NCBI GenBank assembly: GCA_028023455.1
Contig: JAQFVV010000030.1
Coordinates: forward strand, 8,336,876-8,400,875
Origin: Epiperipatus broadwayi
Taxonomy: Eukaryota > Onychophora > Udeonychophora > Euonychophora > Peripatidae
Length of the DNA stretch: 64,000 bases
Reading direction: 5' to 3'
A program made the position numbers and the translations under genes. This document shows, one piece after another, positions 40,187 to 50,792 of this stretch (the stretch's first letter is position 1; every line of letters begins with the position of its first letter). The notes below the pieces were generated by a model. It was not told the DNA's origin. It did not search any database and saw only the letters and a program-made list of their open reading frames with translations.

Positions 40187-41842
40187 CTAAATAAAAAAAT
40201 TCATCATCAAATGGCAGCCTGGGTCCACAATCAGGGGATTCTTAGCACGTTCGGCCACCAACTACTGCCTTGGTTGCTGACTTTACAGTCTCCTGGGAAT
40301 AAGGGCCATGATTTATTTTTGTCTGTCATAATTGTATATATATTGGAAAAATATTTATCATTTACACAAGCATTCATTCTGCCTTATCAGGCAACTGAGA
40401 AGAAAGTCCATGGTGTTTCTTGATCTTAAACTCAGAGGTAAAAATCCAATAACCTCGTCATGCTGGCAAATGCATGTTGGTCAGCAGCCCATCTATGTTT
40501 ATATACTATATGAATAATCATATATGGAGTGGAGTGGACCTTAAGTATTTGCCCTGCTCAATTCCTTTAAGGCCTCCAAAAGAAATCAAAGGGTTTCCTT
40601 TCAATTAATAGCAAACTCCTTTCTGCAGCCAAAACAAAATAAAAGGAATTATTTCTTATACTGTACTTTTAGGACCCAAAGTAAATAATCTATGTATATA
40701 TAAAGGTAAATGCTACTTTATAGTTAATTCTGATTGATAATTTCGAACTAAGTTAAATGTCATTACTTATCAGATGTATGAAAATTTTTGTAAAGTTGAA
40801 AATCTCATAAAAGCAAAATTAACAATATAAAGTTGAGACCAAAAATAGAATGTAATTTTTATTATATGTGTTGTAAAAAATAGTATTATAAAGTTTCTCA
40901 ATAATATCGGGACATATTCTCTATGCATAGTGGGTAAATGTACAGTTATTGTAGATGATTGCAATAATAATTGAATATTAAATGTGTAATGAAGCCAATG
41001 ATGATATGAAAGAAATAGATCGGATATCTAGCTTCAAGAAAACTTAGATCATATAAGATTTTTTAAAGAGATTTCTCAAAAATTTATTTATAAACATATT
41101 AGAAAAAAATCTGTAATTCATCATGAATAAGTATATCACATGAACAGTTGTTGCAAGTATGAAAATCTACTTAAGTAATTAAGAATGGCAATAAAGTTGT
41201 AACCTCCTGAGTGCAGACAATTTCTTGCATTAATTCAAATCTTAATGATTAATCAAAGTAAATAATAGTTTATTAGTTGATATTGTGAAATTGGTAAATA
41301 TTTAAGTGTCTCTGTTGGGTGATATATATTAAAATTTGTCTATTTAGAAATTCATTTATAGATTCATTAAACCACCTAACTACTCTGAAATATTATATTA
41401 GAAAACTAGAGATTCTAACCAGTAAATAAATCCAAGTTTATTTATTATCTCCTTTAAGTTTGCCACTGTTTTCTGATGGATCACAACCCCATAAGTTAAT
41501 AATTGTTGAAATCTACCGAAAAATGATGTAATACATCATAATGACAATTCTACAGATATCATTCAGGTATAATTTTAAGTCACTATGAATCCTTTATGAA
41601 CTTTCATTTTAGTATTGGTTATTAGAATTTGTTATAATCCTACAAATGGTCTAAATAGCACTTTCAATGAGACACATTCCAATTTTTGCAACTGTAAAAA
41701 AGGATAACAAAATTTGAATGACTGTTATAATTTTTCAAAAATCTTTTTAAAATAACACGATTGTGAAATAGTAATTTCTACTAACTTTTATACTAATACA
41801 AATTGTATTTTGGTTTATAGATCTTTCAATATTTTATAAAAA

Positions 41843-42688
41843 ATGGCAAAGCTTCTTAAAGTCTGGTAATTGCCAGCCAGAGAAGAGGAAACTATAGCAT
41901 TTTTACAGACTGAAAACATTTTGCCACAGAACAGAAAATGTTCTTGCAGCAAAGACATGACTCTGCATCCTTACTACAGATGGCGCTTTTATTGCAATGC
42001 CTGTGCCTGCAAGAAAAGTCATTCAATTCATGAAAGCACATAGTTCGAAAGCTCCAGGATCCCCTTTGTGACAGATGTATGTCTCATATACTACTGGAAT
42101 AGAGATGACCTTTCAGACCAATGTGCTCATGAAGATCTACAACTGTCCAGCAAGGCCTTAGTTATCTGGAACAATGGGATAAGAGAACTGTGCAGCGAAA
42201 ACCTGCCATCCCGCATAGGACATCTAATCGGTGGTCCCAATAAAATTGTGGAGGTGGACAAAACCCTGTTTAGCAAGAATAAAAACCATCAGGGTTGTAT
42301 GCTTTCCCTGCGAAGGATATTCGGAGGTGTGTGCTGTGACACAGGGTAATGCTTTGACATATGTGTTCCATGTAGATCTGCAAGCACACTACTTCAACCC
42401 ATATGTGACAACATACAGCCAGGATCCACTATATACTCAGACTGCTGGAAGAGCAACAGGATGTCTGACCTTGAGGATGCAGATTTTAGCCACATGATAG
42501 TCAACCATTGCTACAACTTTGTTGACCTGACAACTGGCACTCACACACAGAACATTGAGCATCTGTGGGGGCTGTTAAAGTGGTGTAACAAAAAACAGCA
42601 TGGAACAGCCCACCAAAGTCTCAACAACTATCTAGTGGAATTCATGTGGCAATGCCTACACAAGGAGATTGGTTCTGTGTCTTTCTAG
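41843..42688 (+). pseudogene. Merlin / ISXO2-like DDE transposase, three in-frame stops
   Basis: One frame of 282 codons runs from ATG at 41843 to TAG at 42686-42688. It is broken by stops at codons 9, 68 and 169 and shows no frameshift. The N-terminal zinc ribbon reads CSCSKDMTLHPYYRWRFYC then NACACKKSHSIHES. The catalytic domain shows GGPNKIVEVDKTLFSKNKNH with the first Asp, IFGGVCCDTG, then IYSDCWKS with the second Asp, VNHCYNFVDLTTGTHTQN and IEHLWGLLKW with the catalytic Glu. These are the hallmarks of the ISXO2-like family (IS1016 relatives) and of Merlin transposases. It would cut and rejoin the element ends. It lies between the inverted arms and is read from the left end. A length of about 280 residues is normal for the family. 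Confidence 0.9.
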
Positions 42689-42975
42689 CAGAAATGTGTC
42701 TGCAATTGTTGGATGGTGATTCAGCTCTTGCAGAGGTACTTTTTTGTAGATGTGTTTTATAGTAATGAAATGGTAAGTATTAATGTCTATATTGATTTAA
42801 TTTTTGTTTTGTTTTTTTATTTTTTAGAACTCAACAAGATCCAACTAACATTGCAGGTGTTCTTTTTTGTTTCTTTAAAATGGTTTTTTTCTTAATAAAC
42901 TTGTTATTTTTCCATTAAAATTGTCTTCATTTTTATTAAAATAGTTATTTTACAATTGCATATCTTACGGCTTGC

Positions 42976-43012
42976 TTGAAAAGTGTGTGTGTGTGGAGGG
43001 GGAGGGGTAAAT
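42976..43012 (+). repeat. (GT)n and G-rich simple repeat
   Basis: A GTGTGTGTGTGTGGAGGGGGAGGGG tract lies just downstream of the transposase pseudogene. A second, interrupted GTGTGT run is at 43082-43112. Confidence 0.8.
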
Positions 43013-43136
43013 GTTATAATTTTTCAAATATCAATTAAGTCCATTATGTTTTCCATATAATTTTTATCTAACAGTTGAACTGTGTGTGTATATCTCATTG
43101 TGTATGTGTGTATTGGCCATATGTAATTTTGGGGAT

Positions 43137-43182
43137 TACAATGGGAAGCTAAAGGAGTGAAAGTAAATGGTTGACATATAAT
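43137..43182 (+). other. Short RTE-derived patch inside the Merlin centre
   Basis: GGATTACAATGGGAAGCTAA..GGAGTGAAAGTAAATG is nearly identical to the RTE segment at 49213-49250. A further LINE-like scrap (TTTTTACTTATGGATTC) follows at 43328. It is probably an old LINE fragment or a template-switch patch. Confidence 0.45.
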
Positions 43183-44913
43183 ATCAAGACTGCATTCTTC
43201 TTAAAGACAAAATTATTTCCTAAATTCTAACTTCTACAATGATCCTGATATCTCCACTATATCTTCACGAAATCATCTAACCATATTACTCAATTAACCT
43301 ATTGTGACAATAAAATCTAGATCTTAACTTTTTACTTATGGATTCAGCCTTACTTGTGGTAACCATAATGAATATTAAAGATATTAATCCACAATTAAAA
43401 GTTCACAAATTAATTTTTTTTTGTTTTAATCCATTTGCTTTTCAATAATGTACAATTCTGAAACATGGTCATATTTTGGCTTATTCAAAAAAATAGAGGA
43501 ATGACAGACCAGCAATGGGCATCATTATCTTGTTTAATTTGAAAAATGTTTCTGGTCTGATTTATTTTTAAGAATTATTGGCTTTGTTATAATTATACAT
43601 GTATTCAAATATTAATACTATTTTCCTGACATGTTCATAATACATCATTAAAATCAAAGATGTCATTATATTTATTTTTTAATTTCACAATGTAATAAAC
43701 TCTAAATGATTACATGCAACATTTATGCAAACTATCATTTTTATTCCACTTCTCAGTACTAAACAGTTCTTACTGATTGTATTGTTGACAATTTCCCAGC
43801 CTCATTACTTGATCGCCTATTTCTCTCTTCATCACTTGCAGCAGTCTACATAAGTAAAGTATATTGTTTTTTTTTCTCTGATATTATATGATCAATCTTA
43901 GATTACGATTATAACAAAATCTAATAACCATTACTAAAATAAAGGTTCATAAAGGATTCGTAATGACTTAAAATTATACCTGAATGATATCTCTAGAATT
44001 GTCATTATGATGTATTATAGCATTTTTTGGTGCATTTCAACAATTATTAACATATGGGGTTGTGTTCAAGAAAATAGTGGCAAACTTAAAGGAGTTAATA
44101 AATATACTTGAATTTATTTACTGGTTAGAATCTCTAGTTTTCTAATATAATATTTCAGAGTAGTTAGGTGGTTTAATGAATCTATAAATGAATTTCTAAA
44201 TAGACAAATTTTAATATATATCACCCAACAGGGACACTTAAATATTTACCAATTTCACAATATCAATTAATAAACTATAGTTTACTTTGATTAATCATTA
44301 AGATTTGATTTAATGCAAGAAATTTTCTACACTCAGAGGTTAGAAATTTATTACCATCCTTAATTACTTAAGTAGATTTTCATACTTGCAACAACTCTTT
44401 ATAAGATATACTTATTCATGATGAATTACAGATTTTTTCTGTTTATTAATCAATTTTGAAAATTCTCTTTAAAAAATCTTATATCTTTTAAGTTTTCTTG
44501 AAGCTAGATATCAAACTTATTTCTTCCATACCATCAGTGGCTTCATTACACATTTAATATTCAATTCTTATTGCAATCATCTACAATAACTTTGTGTACA
44601 TTTACCCACTATGCCTATAGAATATGTCCAGATATTATTGAGAACCTTCATAATTCTTTTTTTTTGCTAGACATATAATAAAAATGACATTCTATTTTTG
44701 GTCTTAACTTAAGACTGTAATTTTGCTTTGCTGAAATTCAGTTCAACTTTACAAAAATTTTCATAGATCTGATAGAAATGACATTTAGCTTAATTCCAAA
44801 TTATCAATCAGTATTAATTATAAAGTAGCATTTACCTTTATAGTTCCTTGGTTCTAATGTATTTTGTACTTATCCAACTAAAACATTCTATCAATTTTTT
44901 TATATATACATAG

Positions 44914-47469
44914 TGTAACGGTCAGAAAAAGTGTGACTCGTAAACATAGTGCAGAATTCGACCACCATACAGAACAGCAGCACCATCGAGTAGCGAAGCC
45001 ACCCGTGGTACTGAGTTCGAACATAGTTTATCGGTTCCACACTACAATCCACGAAACAACGCATCTGATGCGACATTAGTAAATATTTCCTTAGGCACGG
45101 TGGTCAGGGATATGCAAGAGACTCATGATTTTCTCGAGTTAGCCAATAACCAAACTAATATTAATTAAACATTCATATTTACATAATCGAGGAAATATAT
45201 AGAATGGGTATCGAATAAATGAAACGTAACTGCAGACGTATAGTTTAAAATTTATTAATACATTTTAATAACACAATCTAATAATATTTTATGGACTAAC
45301 AGCTTCAGTAGCGGGATTTGCGACATGATTATATTTTAAAGAATACATTTATTTATTTAGACATTATTTTATATTGAGGATTTCAGTAGCGGTATTTCCG
45401 ATACTGTAATATTTACAAAAGGAATACATTTATTTGAAGGCGTAATCTAGCTACCTAAAATTCTCGAGTGAGTCTAATGCATGCCTGGAGGGATTTATAC
45501 CTTTGCAATGCAAGAGTCTAAAGTTTGGGTTATAAGAGTAATGGCAGACATATATTTATTTAATTAAAATATTTATTTATAACTAAGGGCAAACATTTAT
45601 TTGAGAGTGAATTATGAAGATAATGCAGAGGCGGAGTGATATATAGAATAATAAAACTAAGTAAAGGAACACGTGGTACGCTTTAGAAAGGCGATATGGA
45701 ATGGCAGTATATCGAAACTGCAATGCCGTGAATGAGTTTATAAGGATGTCGGGCTGGTCTCTGCCATCGGCCCGACGAAGTAAGGTGTCACATAAGCATA
45801 ACCAGGGACAAGCGGTCCGTGTCGCAGTTTTGCCGGCTGGCTGCATGACATTGTCAAGTCCTACGGGATCACCCATTATGCCCGCTTGTGTAGGACGACT
45901 GGGGTTAATTTCAACCCTGAAGAATCCGGAAATTTCACGGCAGAATGGGTCATCGCGTCTCTAAAACGTAACACATGTATACTGTATAAACGGTTATGAT
46001 GAGATTTAAGTAGATTTCTGACTTGGCCCTACATTACCAACATTTACTCAAGAACTCTGGCAACTCTGAAAGAAATGGGATTTTCTAGAATTATTCATTA
46101 GATTTAATAAATACAATATATATAAACTGGGAGTTATTACAACTAAATACGTCAGCCATTTGCGAAGTTGTAGACCCCTGCATTACAATAAATGAAGCAT
46201 TGAATGCGTGTCGATTTATATGAAAGTTAAGTTATTAAAGAAAGTAAATATTAATGAAAATTTGACACGCATTCATTGTTTTAAGCGATCATAGATTTAA
46301 ACTTTGAAAATTGAAATAATTATGAGCATGCAATAATTAAATAATAACTATAGATAGAAATGTAGATTATAGAAATACGCACCCAAGATAGAATGAGGTA
46401 AGCTAGATTAGTAGAGAAATTTACATATTAAATTAATTATTCAATTTAGTTATACAAATGGTAGTTTTTACATTTTATAATTTAGATAAGTAATATGAAG
46501 AAGGGCTATAGCATGTTATTAGAGTACTCTAGAGTTTGAACACAGACAGGTACCTGTTTTATAAGAAGTTTTCTGATTCCATTAGTTTAGCAGCAAAAAG
46601 TTCACGAGTGGCAAGTCTTTCTTGTATTTAGATATTTCATTTAATTTCACAGCAGCAGCAGCTTTTTCATTTATTTCAGGCAGCAGATCTTCATGGTGAA
46701 TTTATGACGGGCAATGGAAAGTTCAGCATCCGATAGGCCATCTCCCGATGGAGAATAATCTAGGTGCTTTACTCGGTCATACCTTGGCAGGAACAAATTA
46801 TTTTTATATTTTTGGAGACTCTCAGTGATCGAGAGCAAAGCTAAAGTTTAAGTGAATGTCTCCAGCAAGTCTAAGATGGCCTCCTTTTTTTATCTTGATC
46901 TTTCACATTTTTGTTAAGGTATTTTTAGGTTCTATTTAATCTGCCCTGAGGATAATCAATGCATTTTGTTGGTTTTTAATTAAAGAAAGCTGCCGTTCTA
47001 TTGTTTACATTTTACATTTACTAATTAATTTTGGGGAATTTTTCTTTAATTAATCTATTATCTATCACTGACAGATGCTTTTAAATTTCAAAAACAAAAA
47101 GGGAACATAAGATTATTTTAACTTTTAATTAAATATTACATCAGATATTTTGAGAATTATTATTAAACGAAATTTAAACAAAGCAATAAATACGAACTTT
47201 ATAATCCAAAATAAATGATTAAAATTATACAAAATTATATAACTAAAAGAAATCTAAATTATACTATTTTATCCCTATTTATTGCGTTTAATTTGAGATC
47301 GAAATGTGTGCGTGTTTAAGCTGAATTCTACATATATTCATACATTTTTAATATTGTTACACACACAATTCGATATCAAAAAGTTTAAATTTGGGCGGGA
47401 TAGACCGGTCAGTGAGAGACGACAGAAAAAGGTGAAACTTAAGATTCGAATACGAATCTTACTGTTTCA
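44914..47469 (+). mobile_element. 2.5-kb LTR-like element, copy D, inserted in the right Merlin arm
   Basis: It starts TGTAACGGTCAG, ends CTTACTGTTTCA and is flanked by ATAG on both sides (44910-44913 and 47470-47473). The left Merlin arm preserves the empty site: its complement reads TATATACATAGATTATTTAC without an insert, with ATAG present once. This confirms both boundaries and the 4-bp duplication. The TG..CA ends and the lack of coding sequence fit a solo LTR. The last 12 bp reverse-complement to TGAAACAGTAAG, 9 of 12 like the start. Copy C at 10875-13376 is its relative. The small frames at 45583-45964 are not conserved in copy C. Confidence 0.8.
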
Positions 47470-47617
47470 ATAGATTATTTACTTTGGGTCCTAAAAGTGC
47501 AGTATAAGAATAATTCCTTTTATCTTGTTTTGGCTGCAGAAAGGAGTTTGCTATTAATTGAAAGGAAACCTTTTGATTTCTTTTGGAGGCCTTAAAGGAA
47601 TTGAGCACAAAAGGTTT

Positions 47618-49570
47618 TTGATCAGAGTAAACAACATTTTAAAATTGTTATGGGAGACTGTAATGCTCGAATTGGTAAATAAATAAAAGATGAAAGTGCT
47701 GTAGGTAATTTTAGTTATGGTAATAGAAATGAGAGAGGACATAGACTTGTGGAGTTTGCTGAAAAAGAAAAACTTTATATGATGAATTATTATTTTGAGA
47801 AAAATGTTAAAAGGAAATGGACATGGAAGCATCCAAATGAAGGTACAGCAGAATTAGATTATATTTTGACTAACAGAAATTACATATTTCAAGATTGTAA
47901 TGTTCTTAATAAATTTAACAGAGGAAGTGATCATCGATTAGTAAGTTGTGAAATATATGTTAATGCAAAACTAGAGAGACAAAAATTATTAAGAAAAACA
48001 ATATTTACAGTTGATATTCCTAATTTTCAGAAACATTCTAATGAATTTAAATTAGAACTTACAAATAGGTTTCAAGAATTAGTAGATTTTGAACATGATT
48101 CACATTTGAATGAAATTAATATGAAAACAACTGATACACTTTTAAACACTGCAACAAAAATAGCTGGTTGAAAAAAGCAGCACTTGACCAATAACATTTC
48201 TACTGAGACTAGTGAATTTCTGAAAAAAAGAATGAATATGAAGATATACAAAAATGATGTGTTAAAAAGAATTGAATATCTCGAATTTTGTGAAATGATG
48301 TGGAAAAGAATTGAAAATGATATAAGAAATTATAACTGTGAACTAGCAAGGAAAGCAGTAGAAGAGAATGAAAGTCTCAAGAGTGTAAAACAACATTTTT
48401 GTATTGGTAGGAAATTTATATCTGCAATAAGAAAAAAAGCTAGAATTATTACTAAAAACAGAGATGACATCATGAAATGGATAGAAGACTTTTATCAAGA
48501 ATTATATAGTAATAAAAAACAAATACCTCCTATATCTATTACATCTTTTGAATTGCCCATAATTTTAAATGAAGAAGTGAGACATACAATTAAATATATG
48601 AAGAAAGAAAAGGCTCCAGGTAATGCTAGAATTATAATTGATATATTAAAAGAAGCAGGTGAAAAAATATAATTTTTTTTAGCAATGTTATATACCAAAT
48701 GTCTAAATGATAAAGATGTGCCAGATGATTGGAAAAATGCAGTATTAATATTAATATTTAAAAAAGGTGATAAAGAAGATATTAGAAATTACAGACCTAT
48801 CAGCCATTTATCAGTTACATACAACATTTTTACCAAGATAATTACAACTCGTCTGCAGAGAACATTGGATTTCCACCAACCAAGAGAACAAACTGGATTT
48901 AAAAGTGGTTTTAGTACAGGATATCATATCCAAGGATTGAGAGAAGTTATAGAAAGGACAAATGAATATCAGTTGCCATTATGTTTTGGATTTCTAGATT
49001 ATGAAAAGGCATTTGAATGTAAACTTTTCTTCAGTGATTAAACCATTGGATCATCAAGGTATATTGTCATATTTTAAAGAATATTTATAAAAATGGAACA
49101 GCAACAATTAGATTATATAATGATACAGTAAGACAACATTGAGGAGAGTGTAAGACAGGGTGACTCCATATCTCCAAAACGTTTTACAGCAGTGCTGCAA
49201 GAAGTATTTTGTGGATTAAAATGGGAAGCTGAAGGAGTGAAAGTAAATGATTATTTAAGTCATTAAAATTTTTCAGATGATGTAGTTGTTTTTACTAATA
49301 ATGCAGATGAAATTAATCATAGAATTAAACTTGGTTGGAGTGCTTTTAGTAGAAATAACTTGATACTAAAAGGAAATATGCCTCTGTGTTTGTAAAGAAA
49401 GATTTTTAATAAATGTGTTTTACCTGTTCTTACTTATGGATCTGAGACTTGGATACTTAATAGAAGAGCAATACAGACTTCAGACCACTCAAAGAAGTAT
49501 GGAGAGATGTATATTGGGAGTAACAAGAAGAGATCGAAAACGCAATATTGTTTTCTCTCCAGTAATATAA
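47618..49570 (+). pseudogene. RTE-type LINE copy in the right Merlin arm
   Basis: This is the mirror of the left-arm copy. It begins within the endonuclease at KAFDQ-like sequence (47618) and continues through MGDCNARIGK, the lysine-rich linker, KEKAPGN, DDWKNAVLILIFKKGD, NYRPISHLS, LDFHQPREQTGFKSGFST and LCFGFLDYEKAF. It then frameshifts, shows FSDDVVVFTNNADEI, and ends in LPVLTYGSETWILNRRAIQ and TRRDRKRNIVF. It keeps the FLDYEKAF catalytic region lost on the left. About 730 bp of 5' sequence is missing. At the break, flank GAGCA and element GTGCA share GCA, as expected for a deletion by microhomology. Stop codons and frameshifts make it inactive. Confidence 0.88.
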
Positions 49571-50784
49571 AAATATTTATTGTGTAAGAGATCTTCGAAT
49601 TATTGTTCGCGCACGTAACAAAATCAAATTTATCTTTTTAAAATAACACGTTTGTGAAATAAAAGATCTATAAACCGAAATATAATGTGTATTATTTTAA
49701 AACTTGCTGGAAATATTATTTGAAATTATAAATAAAAAAGTTTTAAAATAACACGTTGATTTTTACACTGAATAAATCACCACACACTACAATCTGTTTG
49801 ATGCTTTATTGCTTGCACACATTAATTATAATAAATTTATTTTTGAACTGAATAGATCTTTTAATATATTTAAAGGAGAGTTTGCTTTGTTTTCCCTTCA
49901 GTAATATAAAAAATATTTATTGTGTAAGAGATCTTCGAATTTTGTTCGCGCACGTAACAAAACGCAAATTTATGTTTTTAAAATAACATGTTTGCGAAAT
50001 AAAAGATCTATAAACAGAAATGTAATTTGTATTACTTTAGAAGTTGCTTGAAATATTATTTTAAAGTATAAAAAAAAAAAGTTTTACAAACAATTACTTT
50101 TCAAACTAACGATTTTTAGCAGTTTTGAAAGATTGAAGTAAAACGGAAGTGGTAAAAATTACTTCTTAAAAAAAATAAAAAACATTTTTCCAGAAAAAAA
50201 AAAGATCGATTTTTAAAATAAAATAATTTAAAAATACATAGATTTATCAGAGAGTGAAACTCAATGTAAGAATATTAAATTTTAAAGCAGATTTAAATAG
50301 TTATGGTTTTCTATATTATTCACACCTTCACATTACACGCTATGTTTGTTTTAAGAACGTGGATGTAAACCGGAACTAGCAAACGAGTGTAAATTTCGCT
50401 TCTAAACGGTGCCGTTTTTTCGGCACATAGCGTGGAGAAACAGTGCCACCTAGTGGTCTACATTGATGGGTGATTGCTGTTAAGCAGACGATGTAAGCTG
50501 GATCGGTTTACCTATGGCTAGCAGCAGCACCAAGCGGGCAATAGTACTGGCAGCCACTTGGCATAAGGTTGCTGCGCGTAAGCATGGTGAATAGCACCAT
50601 CTAGCGGCTGGAACTTTGCGTCATCTGCTTCTGGCCCGCTACTGGTGCTTATGCATGGTGAACAGTGCCATCTAGCGGCTGGAACTTTGCGTCGTCTGCT
50701 TTTGGCCCCCTACTCTGGATATTTCTGTGGTTGACACGGAAATAGCGCCTCTTGCGGCCACATGGAGCGTAAGTCACAACTACC

Positions 50785-50792
50785 CTCATGGA
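50785..50792. other. Right target-site duplication of the Merlin element
   Basis: CTCATGGA directly follows the right terminus and is identical to 36255-36262. Confidence 0.88.

Larger units (their letters stand above)
36263..41650. repeat. Left inverted arm of the Merlin element
   Basis: This is the inverse of 43905-50784 (minus the 44914-47469 insertion). In order it holds the GC-richer terminal block with repeated CTAGATGGCGC motifs, a ~340-bp direct repeat, a left-only insertion (37466-37852), the minus-strand RTE copy, and an inner block. The inner ends still match: ATGATGTAATACATCATAAT at about 41524 mirrors the sequence near 44010. The inner boundary is approximate. Confidence 0.8.
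36263..50784 (+). mobile_element. 14.5-kb composite Merlin (ISXO2-type) DNA transposon
   Basis: The left end is GGTAGTTGTGACTTACG and the right end is its complement. A perfect 8-bp duplication CTCATGGA flanks them (36255-36262 and 50785-50792). An 8-bp duplication, GG-starting termini and an internal ISXO2-like DDE transposase are the defining set for the Merlin superfamily. Between termini and transposase are long inverted arms, 36263 to about 41650 and about 43905 to 50784. Both include about 1.2 kb of terminal sequence, an RTE LINE copy and about 1.1 kb of inner sequence. The right arm also holds a 2.56-kb LTR-like insertion. The whole lies in a 24-kb intron of the HECT gene. It is very long for Merlin. 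The transposase has stop codons, so it is probably not autonomous now. Confidence 0.85.
43905..50784. repeat. Right inverted arm of the Merlin element
   Basis: This is the mirror of the left arm. It is interrupted at 44914-47469 by the LTR-like element and lacks about 730 bp of the RTE 5' region that the left arm keeps (left 39810-40540). The RTE copy here is on the plus strand. The terminal 1.2 kb (49600-50784) matches 36263-37465 reversed, including the five box motifs. Confidence 0.8.

Noticed and set aside
45583-45964. Overlapping 97- and 87-codon frames inside LTR-like element D
   Set aside because: They are not preserved in the sister copy at 11500-11880 and resemble no protein, so they are chance frames in a GC-richer stretch.
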